Of a stretch of 64,000 bases of DNA, positions 38,767-46,383 are shown piece after piece. The notes beneath the pieces are model-generated. The model ran no database searches and was not told the DNA's origin. It saw only the letters and a list, made by a program, of their open reading frames with translations. Source of the stretch: Oligoflexia bacterium (GTDB lineage Bacteria; Bdellovibrionota; Bdellovibrionia; JABDDW01); NCBI GenBank assembly GCA_016715815.1, contig JADJXN010000003.1, positions 186,001-250,000 of the forward strand. Direction: 5' to 3'. The position numbers and the translations under genes are program-made. How positions within the stretch are numbered: position 1 is the first letter of the stretch; every line of letters starts with the position of its first letter.

Positions 38767-39891
38767 GGTCTTAGCAATAGTTTGAAGCTGCATGTTACTT
38801 GTGCCTTCATAAATTTGGCCAATTTTGGCATCACGGTAAAACTTTTCTACCGGGTATTCCTTTGTAAAACCATTTCCACCAAATAAATCAACGGCCATGG
38901 ATGCCACTTTTTCTGCCACCTTACTTGAATGATATTTTGCCATAGCAGCTTCAAGAACAAATGGTTTACCAGCATCTTTTAAGCGTGCTGCATGGTATAC
39001 CATCAAGCGTGCACTCTCTAAACTTATAGCCATTTCAGAGAGCTGAAACTGCACACCTTGGAACTGGCTTATGGTTTTTCCAAATTGGTTTCGCCCTTGT
39101 ATGTAACTTAATGTTGCATCAAAAGCACCTTGGGCCACACCAATCATTTGAGCACCAATGCCAATTCTACCTTCATTTAAAGTTTCAATGGCTACTTTAT
39201 AACCTTTACCAACTTCGCCTAAAACATTCTCAGCTGGTACTTCACAATTTTCAAATACTAGCTCACAAGTTGATGAAGCGCGGATTCCCATTTTGTCTTC
39301 TTTTTTACCTACTGAAAATCCTTTAAAAGTTTTTTCTACCAAAAATGCCGTAATACCTTTGTAGCCAAGGCTTTTATCTACGGTTGCAAAAACAATGTAT
39401 AAAGATGCTTCTTTGGCATTTGTGATCCATAATTTATGGCCATTAAGTATATATTTATCACCTTTTTTCTCAGCTTTTAATTGTAAAGCAAAAGCGTCTG
39501 ATCCTGAGCCGCTTTCTGAAAGACAATAAGCCCCAACCCATTCGCGAGCCATTTTTGGCAAATATTTTTCCTTTTGTGCCTCATTAGCCCATTTTAAAAG
39601 CGCATTTGTCACCAAAGTATTTTGTACATCTACTAAAACTCCACATGAGCCATCCACACGGGAGACTTCTTCTACTGCCAAGCATGCATTAAAAAAGCTA
39701 GAGCCTGCCCCACCATACTTTTCAGGAGATTCAATTCCCATAAGCCCCATTTCAAAAAACTGTTTAATTAAATTGGGATCCATTTGAGCTTCATGGTCCA
39801 TTTTAGTCACTAGTGGCTTTATTTGTGCCTCAGCAAATTCTCTAATTGCCCCTTTAAATGCCAATTCATCTTCAGAATAAAAATGTTCCAT
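38755..39891 (-). CDS. Acyl-CoA dehydrogenase (short/branched-chain type)
   Basis: FAD-dependent acyl-CoA dehydrogenase of 378 residues. Signatures are 'GAYCLSESGSGSDAFAL', 'WITNAKEASLYIVFA', 'RNQFGKTISQFQGVQF' and 'LFGGNGFTKEYPVEKFYRDA'. The catalytic Glu is in 'IGQIYEGTSNMQ', the position used by short-chain and butyryl-CoA dehydrogenases. It makes 2-enoyl-CoA and passes electrons to ETF. GGAGGGTGA gives a strong ribosome site, with a 19-bp direct repeat immediately upstream. The neighbouring IcmF operon suggests isobutyryl- or butyryl-CoA as possible substrates (inference). Confidence 0.95.
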   Translation of the reverse strand: MEHFYSEDELAFKGAIREFAEAQIKPLVTKMDHEAQMDPNLIKQFFEMGLMGIESPEKYGGAGSSFFNACLAVEEVSRVDGSCGVLVDVQNTLVTNALLKWANEAQKEKYLPKMAREWVGAYCLSESGSGSDAFALQLKAEKKGDKYILNGHKLWITNAKEASLYIVFATVDKSLGYKGITAFLVEKTFKGFSVGKKEDKMGIRASSTCELVFENCEVPAENVLGEVGKGYKVAIETLNEGRIGIGAQMIGVAQGAFDATLSYIQGRNQFGKTISQFQGVQFQLSEMAISLESARLMVYHAARLKDAGKPFVLEAAMAKYHSSKVAEKVASMAVDLFGGNGFTKEYPVEKFYRDAKIGQIYEGTSNMQLQTIAKTLLG

Positions 39892-39900
39892 TCACCCTCC

Positions 39901-39938
39901 AGGTACGCCGTTCCTTTTTAGGTAGTCCGTTCCTTTTT
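39901..39938. repeat. 19-bp direct repeat next to the acyl-CoA dehydrogenase start
   Basis: AGGTACGCCGTTCCTTTTT (39901-39919) is followed head-to-tail by AGGTAGTCCGTTCCTTTTT (39920-39938), with two differences. It lies between the ribosome site of the acyl-CoA dehydrogenase gene and its presumed promoter. The AGGTAG...TTTTT core also appears in the inverted repeat at 46267-46383, so both may belong to one interspersed family. Confidence 0.6.
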
Positions 39939-40006
39939 GCATAAACAGCGCGTTAAATATTTTCTACCATCTTTACTTGCTCTTATTTTTATAGGATAGT
40001 TTTGCC

Positions 40007-40456
40007 ATGGCAAGCTCAAAAAGCAAATCCAAAAGTAAAGCAGTCGTTAAACGAACTAGTTCAAGTAATACTTTAACCCGTATTCTTATAGCCAAGCCCG
40101 GCCTTGATGGCCATGACAGGGGTGCTAAAGTCATTGCCCGAGCTTTGCGCGATGCTGGTTTTGAAGTTATCTACACAGGCCTTCACCAAACACCTCAGAT
40201 GATAGTCTCAGCAGCTCTTCAGGAAGATGTTGAGCTTATTGGCTTAAGTATTCTCTCAGGAGCACATTTGCATTTGGTAAAAGAGACCTTGCGTTTAATG
40301 AAGGCTAATAAATTAAATGGGGTAAAAGTTTTTGTGGGCGGAATAATTCCAGAGGATGACATTAAAAAATTAAAAAAAATGGGCGTTAATGAGGTCTTTA
40401 CCCCTGGTGCCTCAATGGAGGCAGTTGTGAAGCGTCTATCAAATCTAACTGAATAA
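40007..40456 (+). CDS. Stand-alone cobalamin (B12)-binding protein, mutase C-domain type
   Basis: Protein of 149 residues with the B12-binding signature DxHxxG ('KPGLDGHDRGAKV'), the 'SxL' segment 'IGLSILSGAHL' and the 'GG' segment 'KVFVGGIIPEDD'. It matches the C-terminal domain or small subunit of methylmalonyl-CoA-type mutases. The N-terminus is a Lys/Ser-rich tail. The IcmF encoded nearby already has its own B12 domain, so this protein probably serves another mutase large subunit outside the window, or has a different role. TAGGATAG lies upstream of the ATG. Confidence 0.9.
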   Translation: MASSKSKSKSKAVVKRTSSSNTLTRILIAKPGLDGHDRGAKVIARALRDAGFEVIYTGLHQTPQMIVSAALQEDVELIGLSILSGAHLHLVKETLRLMKANKLNGVKVFVGGIIPEDDIKKLKKMGVNEVFTPGASMEAVVKRLSNLTE

Positions 40457-40589
40457 ACCCACATTCAAGACAACCAAAATAATAAATACTATTTTTTACT
40501 ACAAGGCTTAGGTTTTCATCGTTGTGGTTGGTTGAACAAGTACTGTTTTTATTTAAGTAATCTTTTAAGTAAATTATGTTTTCTTTCAT
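40398..40589 (-). CDS. Possible small protein with Cys pairs
   Basis: Reading frame of 63 residues starting 'MKENIIYLKDYLNKN', with a good AATGGAGATGCC ribosome site before the ATG. It contains 'STCSTNH' and 'YFGCLECGF', a possible CxxC metal ligand set. Its last 59 bases run antisense to the end of the B12-binding gene. There are no known relatives. The start signal argues for a real gene, while the short length and overlap argue against. Confidence 0.4.
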   Translation of the reverse strand: MKENIIYLKDYLNKNSTCSTNHNDENLSLVVKNSIYYFGCLECGFIQLDLIDASQLPPLRHQG

Positions 40590-40699
40590 GGCATCTCCAT
40601 TCTCTTAACCCTTATAAGAGCAGGGGCCATACCATGGTCATATTTAATATATTGCTTTAAAAGCCTATTTTAAGAGCGTTTAGAGCAAGGGTTTTTGCT

Positions 40700-40723
40700 G
40701 GGCGCAAATTATTTTGCGCTCCC
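40700..40723. other. Hairpin-forming inverted repeat, possible terminator
   Basis: GGGCGCAAA (40700-40708) pairs with TTTGCGCTCCC (40713-40723) across a 4-base loop, with a small bulge. It lies 58 bp downstream of the coiled-coil gene on the minus strand. No uridine run follows on either strand, so it is not a standard Rho-independent terminator. The rest of 40590-40780 holds nothing recognisable. Confidence 0.4.
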
Positions 40724-40780
40724 AAACTTAACCTTCTCCTATAACTTTTCTCTTAAATTCCCCGCTGTATTCATTTTTCA

Positions 40781-41290
40781 TTAGTATTCCCTTTGTTTAT
40801 TCTTACTTTTAATTACGTTTTGAACAATCTCCATTTCATGCTCCAATTTTTTCATTTTTTGGGGAAGATGAGTCATCGGGTCAACTTTATCTCTTATATA
40901 TTTAACCTCTATGTTTACACCCTCTAATTTATTCTCAATATTTATTAAACGTACTTCATTAGCTTTCCCTAAAGTCTCTATTGATTTAAACTCGAGCTCG
41001 TACCGATCCAAGGTTCTATTTATTTTAGTCAATTCACCATTAATTCCACTAAACTGCTTATCATGCCCATCAAGCCTTACATCAATACCATCAAGCCTTA
41101 CATCAATACCATCAAGCCTTACATCAATACCATCAAGCCTTACATCAATACCATCAAGCCTTACATCAATACCATCAAGCCTTACATCAATACCATCAAG
41201 CTTTGCATCAATACCATCAAGCCTAGTAACTACAGTACCCAATGTATCCGCTATGTTTTGCAATGTAATTTGCTTCTTCTTTAAAGCCAT
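40781..41290 (-). CDS. Heptad-repeat coiled-coil protein (LDGIDVR repeats)
   Basis: Protein of 169 residues: a short N-terminal helix ('KKKQITLQNIADTL'), then eight successive heptads of the form LDGIDxx, six of them exactly LDGIDVR (residues about 22-80). A charged helical C-terminus follows ('YIRDKVDPMTHLPQKMKK'). It is predicted to be a long rod, probably oligomeric. It has no signal peptide and no membrane segment. The repeat is encoded by a 21-bp tandem DNA repeat, so copy number may vary. The function is unknown. Confidence 0.75.
   Translation of the reverse strand: MALKKKQITLQNIADTLGTVVTRLDGIDAKLDGIDVRLDGIDVRLDGIDVRLDGIDVRLDGIDVRLDGIDVRLDGHDKQFSGINGELTKINRTLDRYELEFKSIETLGKANEVRLINIENKLEGVNIEVKYIRDKVDPMTHLPQKMKKLEHEMEIVQNVIKSKNKQREY
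41068..41222. repeat. 21-bp tandem repeat inside the coiled-coil gene
   Basis: Consecutive 21-bp units (plus-strand CATCAAGCCTTACATCAATAC) cover about seven and a half copies. The inner six are identical, and the outer ones drift (CTTTGC for CCTTAC near 41203). The unit is a multiple of three, so gain or loss changes rod length by one heptad without breaking the frame. Units abut with no spacers, so this is not a CRISPR array. Confidence 0.9.
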
Positions 41291-41400
41291 AGAAAAAGTA
41301 ATTTAGCAATAAATGTTAAAAAGAGCAAAATGTTAAAAATGACTTTATATGAAATTCAACAAGATCCGAAGTTCGGACAAAAAATTTTATTAAAACAATT

Positions 41401-44400
41401 TTAAAGGCTTCTGCGGTATTGCCCGCCTACTTCAAAAAGAGCGTGAGTTATTTGGCCTAAAGAGCAAACACGCGCAACATCCATTAAACATTCAAAAACA
41501 TTTTCTCCACTTAATACTGTTTTTTGTAAATGCTTTAATGCCTCACTTGCCTTTGCTGAATGGGCTTTATTAAATTCTTCAACACGTTTTATTTGATTTA
41601 ACTTTTCCTCACGCGTACTTCTGCGTAATTCAATTTTTGGAGCCACATAACTTGATTCTAAAGTTTTTTGGTCAATAAATGTGTTAACCCCAATTATGGG
41701 AAGCTGTCCGTTATGCTTAAGCGTTTCATAGTACATACTTTCTTCTTGAATTTTCCCACGCTGGTACTGAGTTTCCATTGCCCCTAACACCCCACCACGC
41801 TCACCAATGCGAGAAAATTCGCTCAAAACGGCTTCTTCAACAAGGTCAGTAAGCTCTTCCATAAAATAGCTTCCCTGAATGGGGTTTTCATTTTTTGTAG
41901 TACCTAGCTCAGAATTAATAATCATCTGAATGGCCATAGCTCGCCTCACGCTGTCTTCAGTTGGAGTTGTTATAGCTTCATCATAAGCGTTTGTGTGTAA
42001 AGAATTACAATTATCATAAATGGCAAAAAGGGCCTGCAACGTTGTTCTTATGTCATTAAAATCTATTTCCTGGGCGTGTAAGCTTCTTCCACTTGTTTGA
42101 ATATGATATTTTAATTTTTGTGAGCGCTCATTGGCCCCATATTTTTCACGCATTGTCACAGCCCATATCCTACGCGCCACACGCCCAATGACAGAATATT
42201 CTGGGTCCAGGCCATTACTAAAAAAGAAACTTAAATTTGGTGCAAAATCATCAATCTTCATTCCGCGAGATAAATAATATTCCACATAGGTAAAACCATT
42301 AGCTAAAGTAAAAGCTAGTTGTGAGATAGGGTTTGCTCCTGCTTCAGCTATGTGATAACCGCTAATACTTACTGAGTAATAATTTTTAACATCGTTTTTA
42401 ATAAAGTACTCTTGTATGTCTCCCATAACTTTTAGAGAAAATTCAGTTGAGAATATGCATGTGTTTTGTGCTTGATCTTCTTTTAAAATATCTGCTTGCA
42501 CAGTGCCGCGCACTTGCGTAAGGGTGTATTTTTTTATTTGTTCAAACTCTGAGGTTGTTGGCGCATGTCCTTTTTCTTTTTTAAATTTTTCAACTTGTTG
42601 ATCAATTGCAGCGTTCATATAAAATGCTAAAATTGTAGGTGCTGGGCCATTTATAGTCATGCTCACACTTGTACGTGGGTCACATAAATCAAACCCATCA
42701 TAAAGACGCTTAATGTCTTCCAGCGTGCAAACACTCACACCACTCTCCCCTACTTTTCCGTAAATATCTGGTCTTAAATGAGGGTCTTCTCCATAAAGAG
42801 TGACACTATCAAAGGCAGTGGAGAGTCTTTTTGATTCTTCGTGTTTTGTTAAAAAATGAAAGCGTGCATTTGTTTTCTCCGGCGGACCTTCCCCTGCAAA
42901 TTGCCGCCTTGGCTCCTCCCCTTGGCGCTTGAGCGGAAAAACTCCTGCTGTGAAAGGGAAATAACCTGGCAGGTTTTCCTTTTTTAAAAATAAAAGCCTA
43001 TCTCCCCAATCAGTTAATTTTGGTAAAGAAATTTTTGGAATTTTATTATGAGAAAGGCTTGTTGTAAAAAGTGGTAATTTTATTTCTCTGTCACGCACTT
43101 TATAACTTAACTGATCTTTTGAGTAAATTTCTCTAAGCTTATCCCACTCACGAAGCATTTTTACATTTTCAGAGCCTAATTCTTTTTCAAGCTCAATTTT
43201 TCTATCTTTCAAATCATTATGCAAACTTCCACGTTTAGCTTTTTTTAATAATTGCTCTACAGCTCCTAGTTCTGATGCCACTTCATATTCTTTTAAATAT
43301 TTATTCTTATACTGCTTGCAAGCCTTTACAATTTCATTCATGTAGGCTTGGTTCTCAGCTGGCAAAATAGTGTAGCGTTTAGTAACCAGCATTTCTTTTA
43401 TTAAATTTTTATTAAAACCTTTTTCTTTTAATTTATTTACTAAATTTAAAAATAACTGATTTACACCTTGATCATTAAACTGAGAAGAAATTGTTCCATA
43501 AATGGGCAGGTTCTCATCAGAAATTTTTGTGGTATCAAAAAGTTTTCTTGAGCGGCGGTATTGTTTTCTTACATCCCTTAGAGCATCTTCGGCGCCGCGA
43601 CGGTCATACTTATTAATAGCAATAATGTCGGCATAATCAAGCATGTCAATTTTTTCAAGTTGTGAGGGAGCTCCATATTCAGACGTCATTACATATAAAG
43701 ACAAATCAACATAATCTGTAATGGCCGTACTTCCTTGGCCAATACCAATGGTTTCTACAAAAATTAAATCAAAACTAGAGTTTTTACATAATAAAATAGA
43801 TTCTTTTAAGCTTTCAGACACTTCATTTAAACTCCCACGGGTTGCAATTGAGCGCATAAAAGTATTCTCTCTGGATAAAGAATTCATTCTAATACGGTCT
43901 CCCAAAAGGGCCCCCCCGGTTTTCTTTTTTGTAGGGTCCACTGAAAGCACACAAAGTTTTATATCTTTAAAATGATTTAAAAATCTTTGCATGAGCTCAT
44001 CAGTTAATGAGCTCTTTCCAGCTCCCCCGGTACCCGTCATTCCAATTACAAGAGGTAGTTTTTGATTTTTTAAAAAGTTTTTTAAATTTGAAGGTCTTTT
44101 TTCAGGTTCAAAATTTTCGCAAACGGTAATAGCCTTTGCCAATTCTAAAGGTTCAGACAATTTATCTTTAGAAAAATTATTTTTATTAAATTGCGTTACA
44201 TCAAAATCACATTTTTCCAAAACATCATTAATCATTCCCTCAAGCCCCAAACGGCGACCGTCGTCTGGGTGATAAATGGTTACACCGTATTTTTCTAATT
44301 CTTTTTGCTCTTCATGAACAATAACTCCACCACCGCCACCAAATACTTTTACATGCCCCGCTCCCTTTTCACGCAGTAAATCCACCATGTATTTAAAAAA

Positions 44401-44616
44401 TTCCATGTGTCCACCCTGGTAACTGCTAACTGCAATACCATTGGCGTCTTCCTGAATGGCGGCATTGACAATATCTAAAACAGTGCGGTTATGCCCCAGG
44501 TGTATGACCTCAGCACCGCCGGCTTGAAAAAGCCTTCGCATAATATTAATGCTGGCGTCGTGGCCATCAAAAAGGCTTGTGGCAGTTATAATACGGACAT
44601 GGTTTTTTAAAGCCAT
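41401..44616 (-). CDS. icmF: Fused isobutyryl-CoA mutase (B12 domain, G-protein, mutase)
   Basis: Protein of 1,071 residues in IcmF order. The B12-binding domain comes first (residues 1-135; base-off motif 'FDGHDASIN', H19). The G-protein chaperone domain is about 188-420, with P-loop 'GMTGTGGAGKSSL' and 'NKYD'. The TIM-barrel mutase fills about 540-1071, with 'SISGYHIAEAGA' (H755) as the active-site His. Substrate-pocket residues are F573 ('RRQFAGEG') and Q717 ('DQAQNTCIF'), where methylmalonyl-CoA mutase has Tyr and Arg. This F/Q pair is the known signature of isobutyryl-CoA/n-butyryl-CoA interconversion. The ATG overlaps the enoyl-CoA hydratase stop by one base (TAATG), so it is the last gene of an hbd-ech-icmF operon. 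Confidence 0.95.
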   Translation of the reverse strand: MALKNHVRIITATSLFDGHDASINIMRRLFQAGGAEVIHLGHNRTVLDIVNAAIQEDANGIAVSSYQGGHMEFFKYMVDLLREKGAGHVKVFGGGGGVIVHEEQKELEKYGVTIYHPDDGRRLGLEGMINDVLEKCDFDVTQFNKNNFSKDKLSEPLELAKAITVCENFEPEKRPSNLKNFLKNQKLPLVIGMTGTGGAGKSSLTDELMQRFLNHFKDIKLCVLSVDPTKKKTGGALLGDRIRMNSLSRENTFMRSIATRGSLNEVSESLKESILLCKNSSFDLIFVETIGIGQGSTAITDYVDLSLYVMTSEYGAPSQLEKIDMLDYADIIAINKYDRRGAEDALRDVRKQYRRSRKLFDTTKISDENLPIYGTISSQFNDQGVNQLFLNLVNKLKEKGFNKNLIKEMLVTKRYTILPAENQAYMNEIVKACKQYKNKYLKEYEVASELGAVEQLLKKAKRGSLHNDLKDRKIELEKELGSENVKMLREWDKLREIYSKDQLSYKVRDREIKLPLFTTSLSHNKIPKISLPKLTDWGDRLLFLKKENLPGYFPFTAGVFPLKRQGEEPRRQFAGEGPPEKTNARFHFLTKHEESKRLSTAFDSVTLYGEDPHLRPDIYGKVGESGVSVCTLEDIKRLYDGFDLCDPRTSVSMTINGPAPTILAFYMNAAIDQQVEKFKKEKGHAPTTSEFEQIKKYTLTQVRGTVQADILKEDQAQNTCIFSTEFSLKVMGDIQEYFIKNDVKNYYSVSISGYHIAEAGANPISQLAFTLANGFTYVEYYLSRGMKIDDFAPNLSFFFSNGLDPEYSVIGRVARRIWAVTMREKYGANERSQKLKYHIQTSGRSLHAQEIDFNDIRTTLQALFAIYDNCNSLHTNAYDEAITTPTEDSVRRAMAIQMIINSELGTTKNENPIQGSYFMEELTDLVEEAVLSEFSRIGERGGVLGAMETQYQRGKIQEESMYYETLKHNGQLPIIGVNTFIDQKTLESSYVAPKIELRRSTREEKLNQIKRVEEFNKAHSAKASEALKHLQKTVLSGENVFECLMDVARVCSLGQITHALFEVGGQYRRSL

Positions 44617-45392
44617 TACTCACCAATAAATTTTGCTGGTGTTTTTTCTATAAACGCTTTGGTACCTATTTTTACATCTTCTGATTCAAATAAATCACTA
44701 AATAAATCAACTTCAAAACCAAGTCCTTTATCAATGGCTACATCAAAACCATCATTAATGGCCTCTTTTGAGGCAGCTACTGCAAGTGGGGCTTGTTTTG
44801 AAATTATTTTTGCACATTCCAAAACTTCGTTCATAAGTTTTTCTGGTTCACATACTTTGTTTACTAACCCAATTCTTAAAGCTTCTTGGGCATTAATTTG
44901 TCTACCTGTGTAAATAAGCTCTCGTGCATTGGCTAAACCTACAAAGCGGGCAAGTCTCTGGGTTCCGCCAAAGCCCGGCATTAACCCTAAAGCAACTTCA
45001 GGTTGACCAAATTTTGCTTTTTCAGAGGCATAAATAAAATCACAAGCACAAGCTAGCTCACACCCGCCACCTAAAGCGTAACCATTAACAGCAGCAATTA
45101 CTGGTATTCTTAAAATTTCAAGGCGCCTAAAAATGCCCTGTCCTTTTTGTGAAAACTCTTTTGCTTGAATAGATGTCATTTTTGACATTTCAACAATATC
45201 AGCCCCTGCCACAAAAGCTTTATCTCCACTACCTGTTATTACAAGGCAGCGAAGCTCTCTATCTTGCTCAATTTTGTCTAAGGCTTTCTCAAAATCAATA
45301 ATTGTTTGCACATTTAAAGCATTAAGTGCTTTTGGTCTGTTAACTTGTAATACTCCAACTAACTCAATTTTTTCATAAATTATATTTTCCAT
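44616..45392 (-). CDS. Enoyl-CoA hydratase (crotonase)
   Basis: Crotonase-fold protein of 258 residues. The oxyanion-hole segments are 'KAFVAGADIVEM' and 'NGYALGGGCELACACD'. The two catalytic Glu fall in 'GGGCELA' and 'FGQPEVALGLMPGFGGTQRL'. It hydrates 2-enoyl-CoA to 3-hydroxyacyl-CoA. It lies 10 bp after the 3-hydroxybutyryl-CoA dehydrogenase gene and overlaps icmF. With these neighbours it would take butyryl-CoA formed by IcmF, after dehydrogenation, toward acetoacetyl-CoA. Confidence 0.95.
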   Translation of the reverse strand: MENIIYEKIELVGVLQVNRPKALNALNVQTIIDFEKALDKIEQDRELRCLVITGSGDKAFVAGADIVEMSKMTSIQAKEFSQKGQGIFRRLEILRIPVIAAVNGYALGGGCELACACDFIYASEKAKFGQPEVALGLMPGFGGTQRLARFVGLANARELIYTGRQINAQEALRIGLVNKVCEPEKLMNEVLECAKIISKQAPLAVAASKEAINDGFDVAIDKGLGFEVDLFSDLFESEDVKIGTKAFIEKTPAKFIGE

Positions 45393-45402
45393 TTATCACC
45401 TT

Positions 45403-46251
45403 TTAGTATTGGTAAAAGCCGCGGCCAGATTTTCTACCAAGCCAACCAGCCTCAACATATTTAACAAGTAATGGGCATGCCCTGTATTTACTATCTCCCA
45501 AACCTTCATGGAGCACATTCATAATGGCAAGGCAGGTATCAAGCCCAATAAAATCTGCCAAGGTCAGTGGACCCATGGGTTGGTTTGTCCCAAGTTTCAT
45601 GGCCTCATCAATAGCTTGTGGTTCAGCCACACCCTCGTAAAGCGCATAAACAGCCTCATTAATCATAGGCATAAGAATTCTATTTACAGCAAAACCAGGA
45701 AAGTCTTTTACCAAAATAAAAGTTTTTCCCATTTTCTCTGCAAGTTCTTTTGTTTTATTAAAAGTTTCATCACTAGTTGCAAGGCCTCTAATGCCCTCAA
45801 CAAGTTTCATCAGGGGTACTGGGTTCATAAAATGCATACCAATAACTTTGTCAGCTCGCTTTGTTACCCCACCAATTTTTGTAATACTAATGCTTGATGT
45901 GTTGCTGGCTAAAATGGCATCGGCACTTAAAGTTTGGTCAAGCTTTTTAAAAATTTCTAATTTTAAATTTTCATTTTCACTAACAGCTTCAATAGCCATT
46001 TGAGCAGATTTTAAATCTCCAAAATTAGTTGTTGCTTTAATTTTTTTTAAAATTTCATCTTTTTGTTGAGATTTAATAATTTCTTTTTTAATTAATTTAT
46101 CAAGGCTTAAAGAAATATTTGTTACTGCGCGCGTCAGTGCTTCTTCTTTAATGTCATAAAGCAAAACTTCTATACTTGAAGCAGCTGCCACTTGAGCAAT
46201 GCCATTACCCATTTGGCCAGCCCCCAAAACGCCTAGTGTTTTAATCATCAA
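45403..46251 (-). CDS. 3-hydroxybutyryl-CoA dehydrogenase
   Basis: NAD-dependent 3-hydroxyacyl-CoA dehydrogenase of 282 residues. The Rossmann motif is 'LGVLGAGQMGNGIAQVAA', the active-site Ser/Asn is in 'ASNTSSISIT', the catalytic His in 'GMHFMNPVPLMKLVE', and 'GFAVNRILMPMINEA' opens the dimerisation domain. The length matches single-domain Hbd/PaaH enzymes. AAGGAGGG is an excellent ribosome site before paired ATGs. First gene of the hbd-ech-icmF operon; a 28-bp inverted repeat sits directly upstream. Confidence 0.95.
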   Translation of the reverse strand: MMIKTLGVLGAGQMGNGIAQVAAASSIEVLLYDIKEEALTRAVTNISLSLDKLIKKEIIKSQQKDEILKKIKATTNFGDLKSAQMAIEAVSENENLKLEIFKKLDQTLSADAILASNTSSISITKIGGVTKRADKVIGMHFMNPVPLMKLVEGIRGLATSDETFNKTKELAEKMGKTFILVKDFPGFAVNRILMPMINEAVYALYEGVAEPQAIDEAMKLGTNQPMGPLTLADFIGLDTCLAIMNVLHEGLGDSKYRACPLLVKYVEAGWLGRKSGRGFYQY

Positions 46252-46266
46252 TCCCTCCTTACCAAA

Positions 46267-46383
46267 AGGTAGCAGGTAGTTTTTGGTAATTGTATATGTT
46301 AATTCTTACTTAATAAATGCTCTATTGACTGTGGCGTCAACTCAAATCTAACCCCTACAATTACCAAAAACTACCTGCTACCT
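46267..46383. repeat. 28-bp perfect inverted repeat with 61-bp loop
   Basis: The left arm (46267-46294) contains AGGTAGCAGGTAGTTTTTGG; the right arm (46356-46383) is its exact complement. The left arm also nests a smaller hairpin (ACCAAAA...TTTTTGGT). The element fills the gap between the barrel-protein stop codon, which the right arm touches, and the ribosome site of hbd. The loop contains TTGACG about 17 bases from TTTATT on the minus strand, a weak promoter candidate. It looks like a mobile palindromic unit or an mRNA control element (inference). Confidence 0.85.

Noticed and set aside
41068..41222. CRISPR array
   Set aside because: Units abut with no unique spacers and are a multiple of three within a gene; no cas genes nearby.
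41063..41306. Plus-strand repetitive reading frames (SLTSIPS-type)
   Set aside because: Antisense shadows of the 21-bp repeat; the minus strand gives a sensible coiled-coil protein.
45508..45897. Plus-strand 129-residue reading frame
   Set aside because: Antisense to the clearly conserved 3-hydroxybutyryl-CoA dehydrogenase gene.
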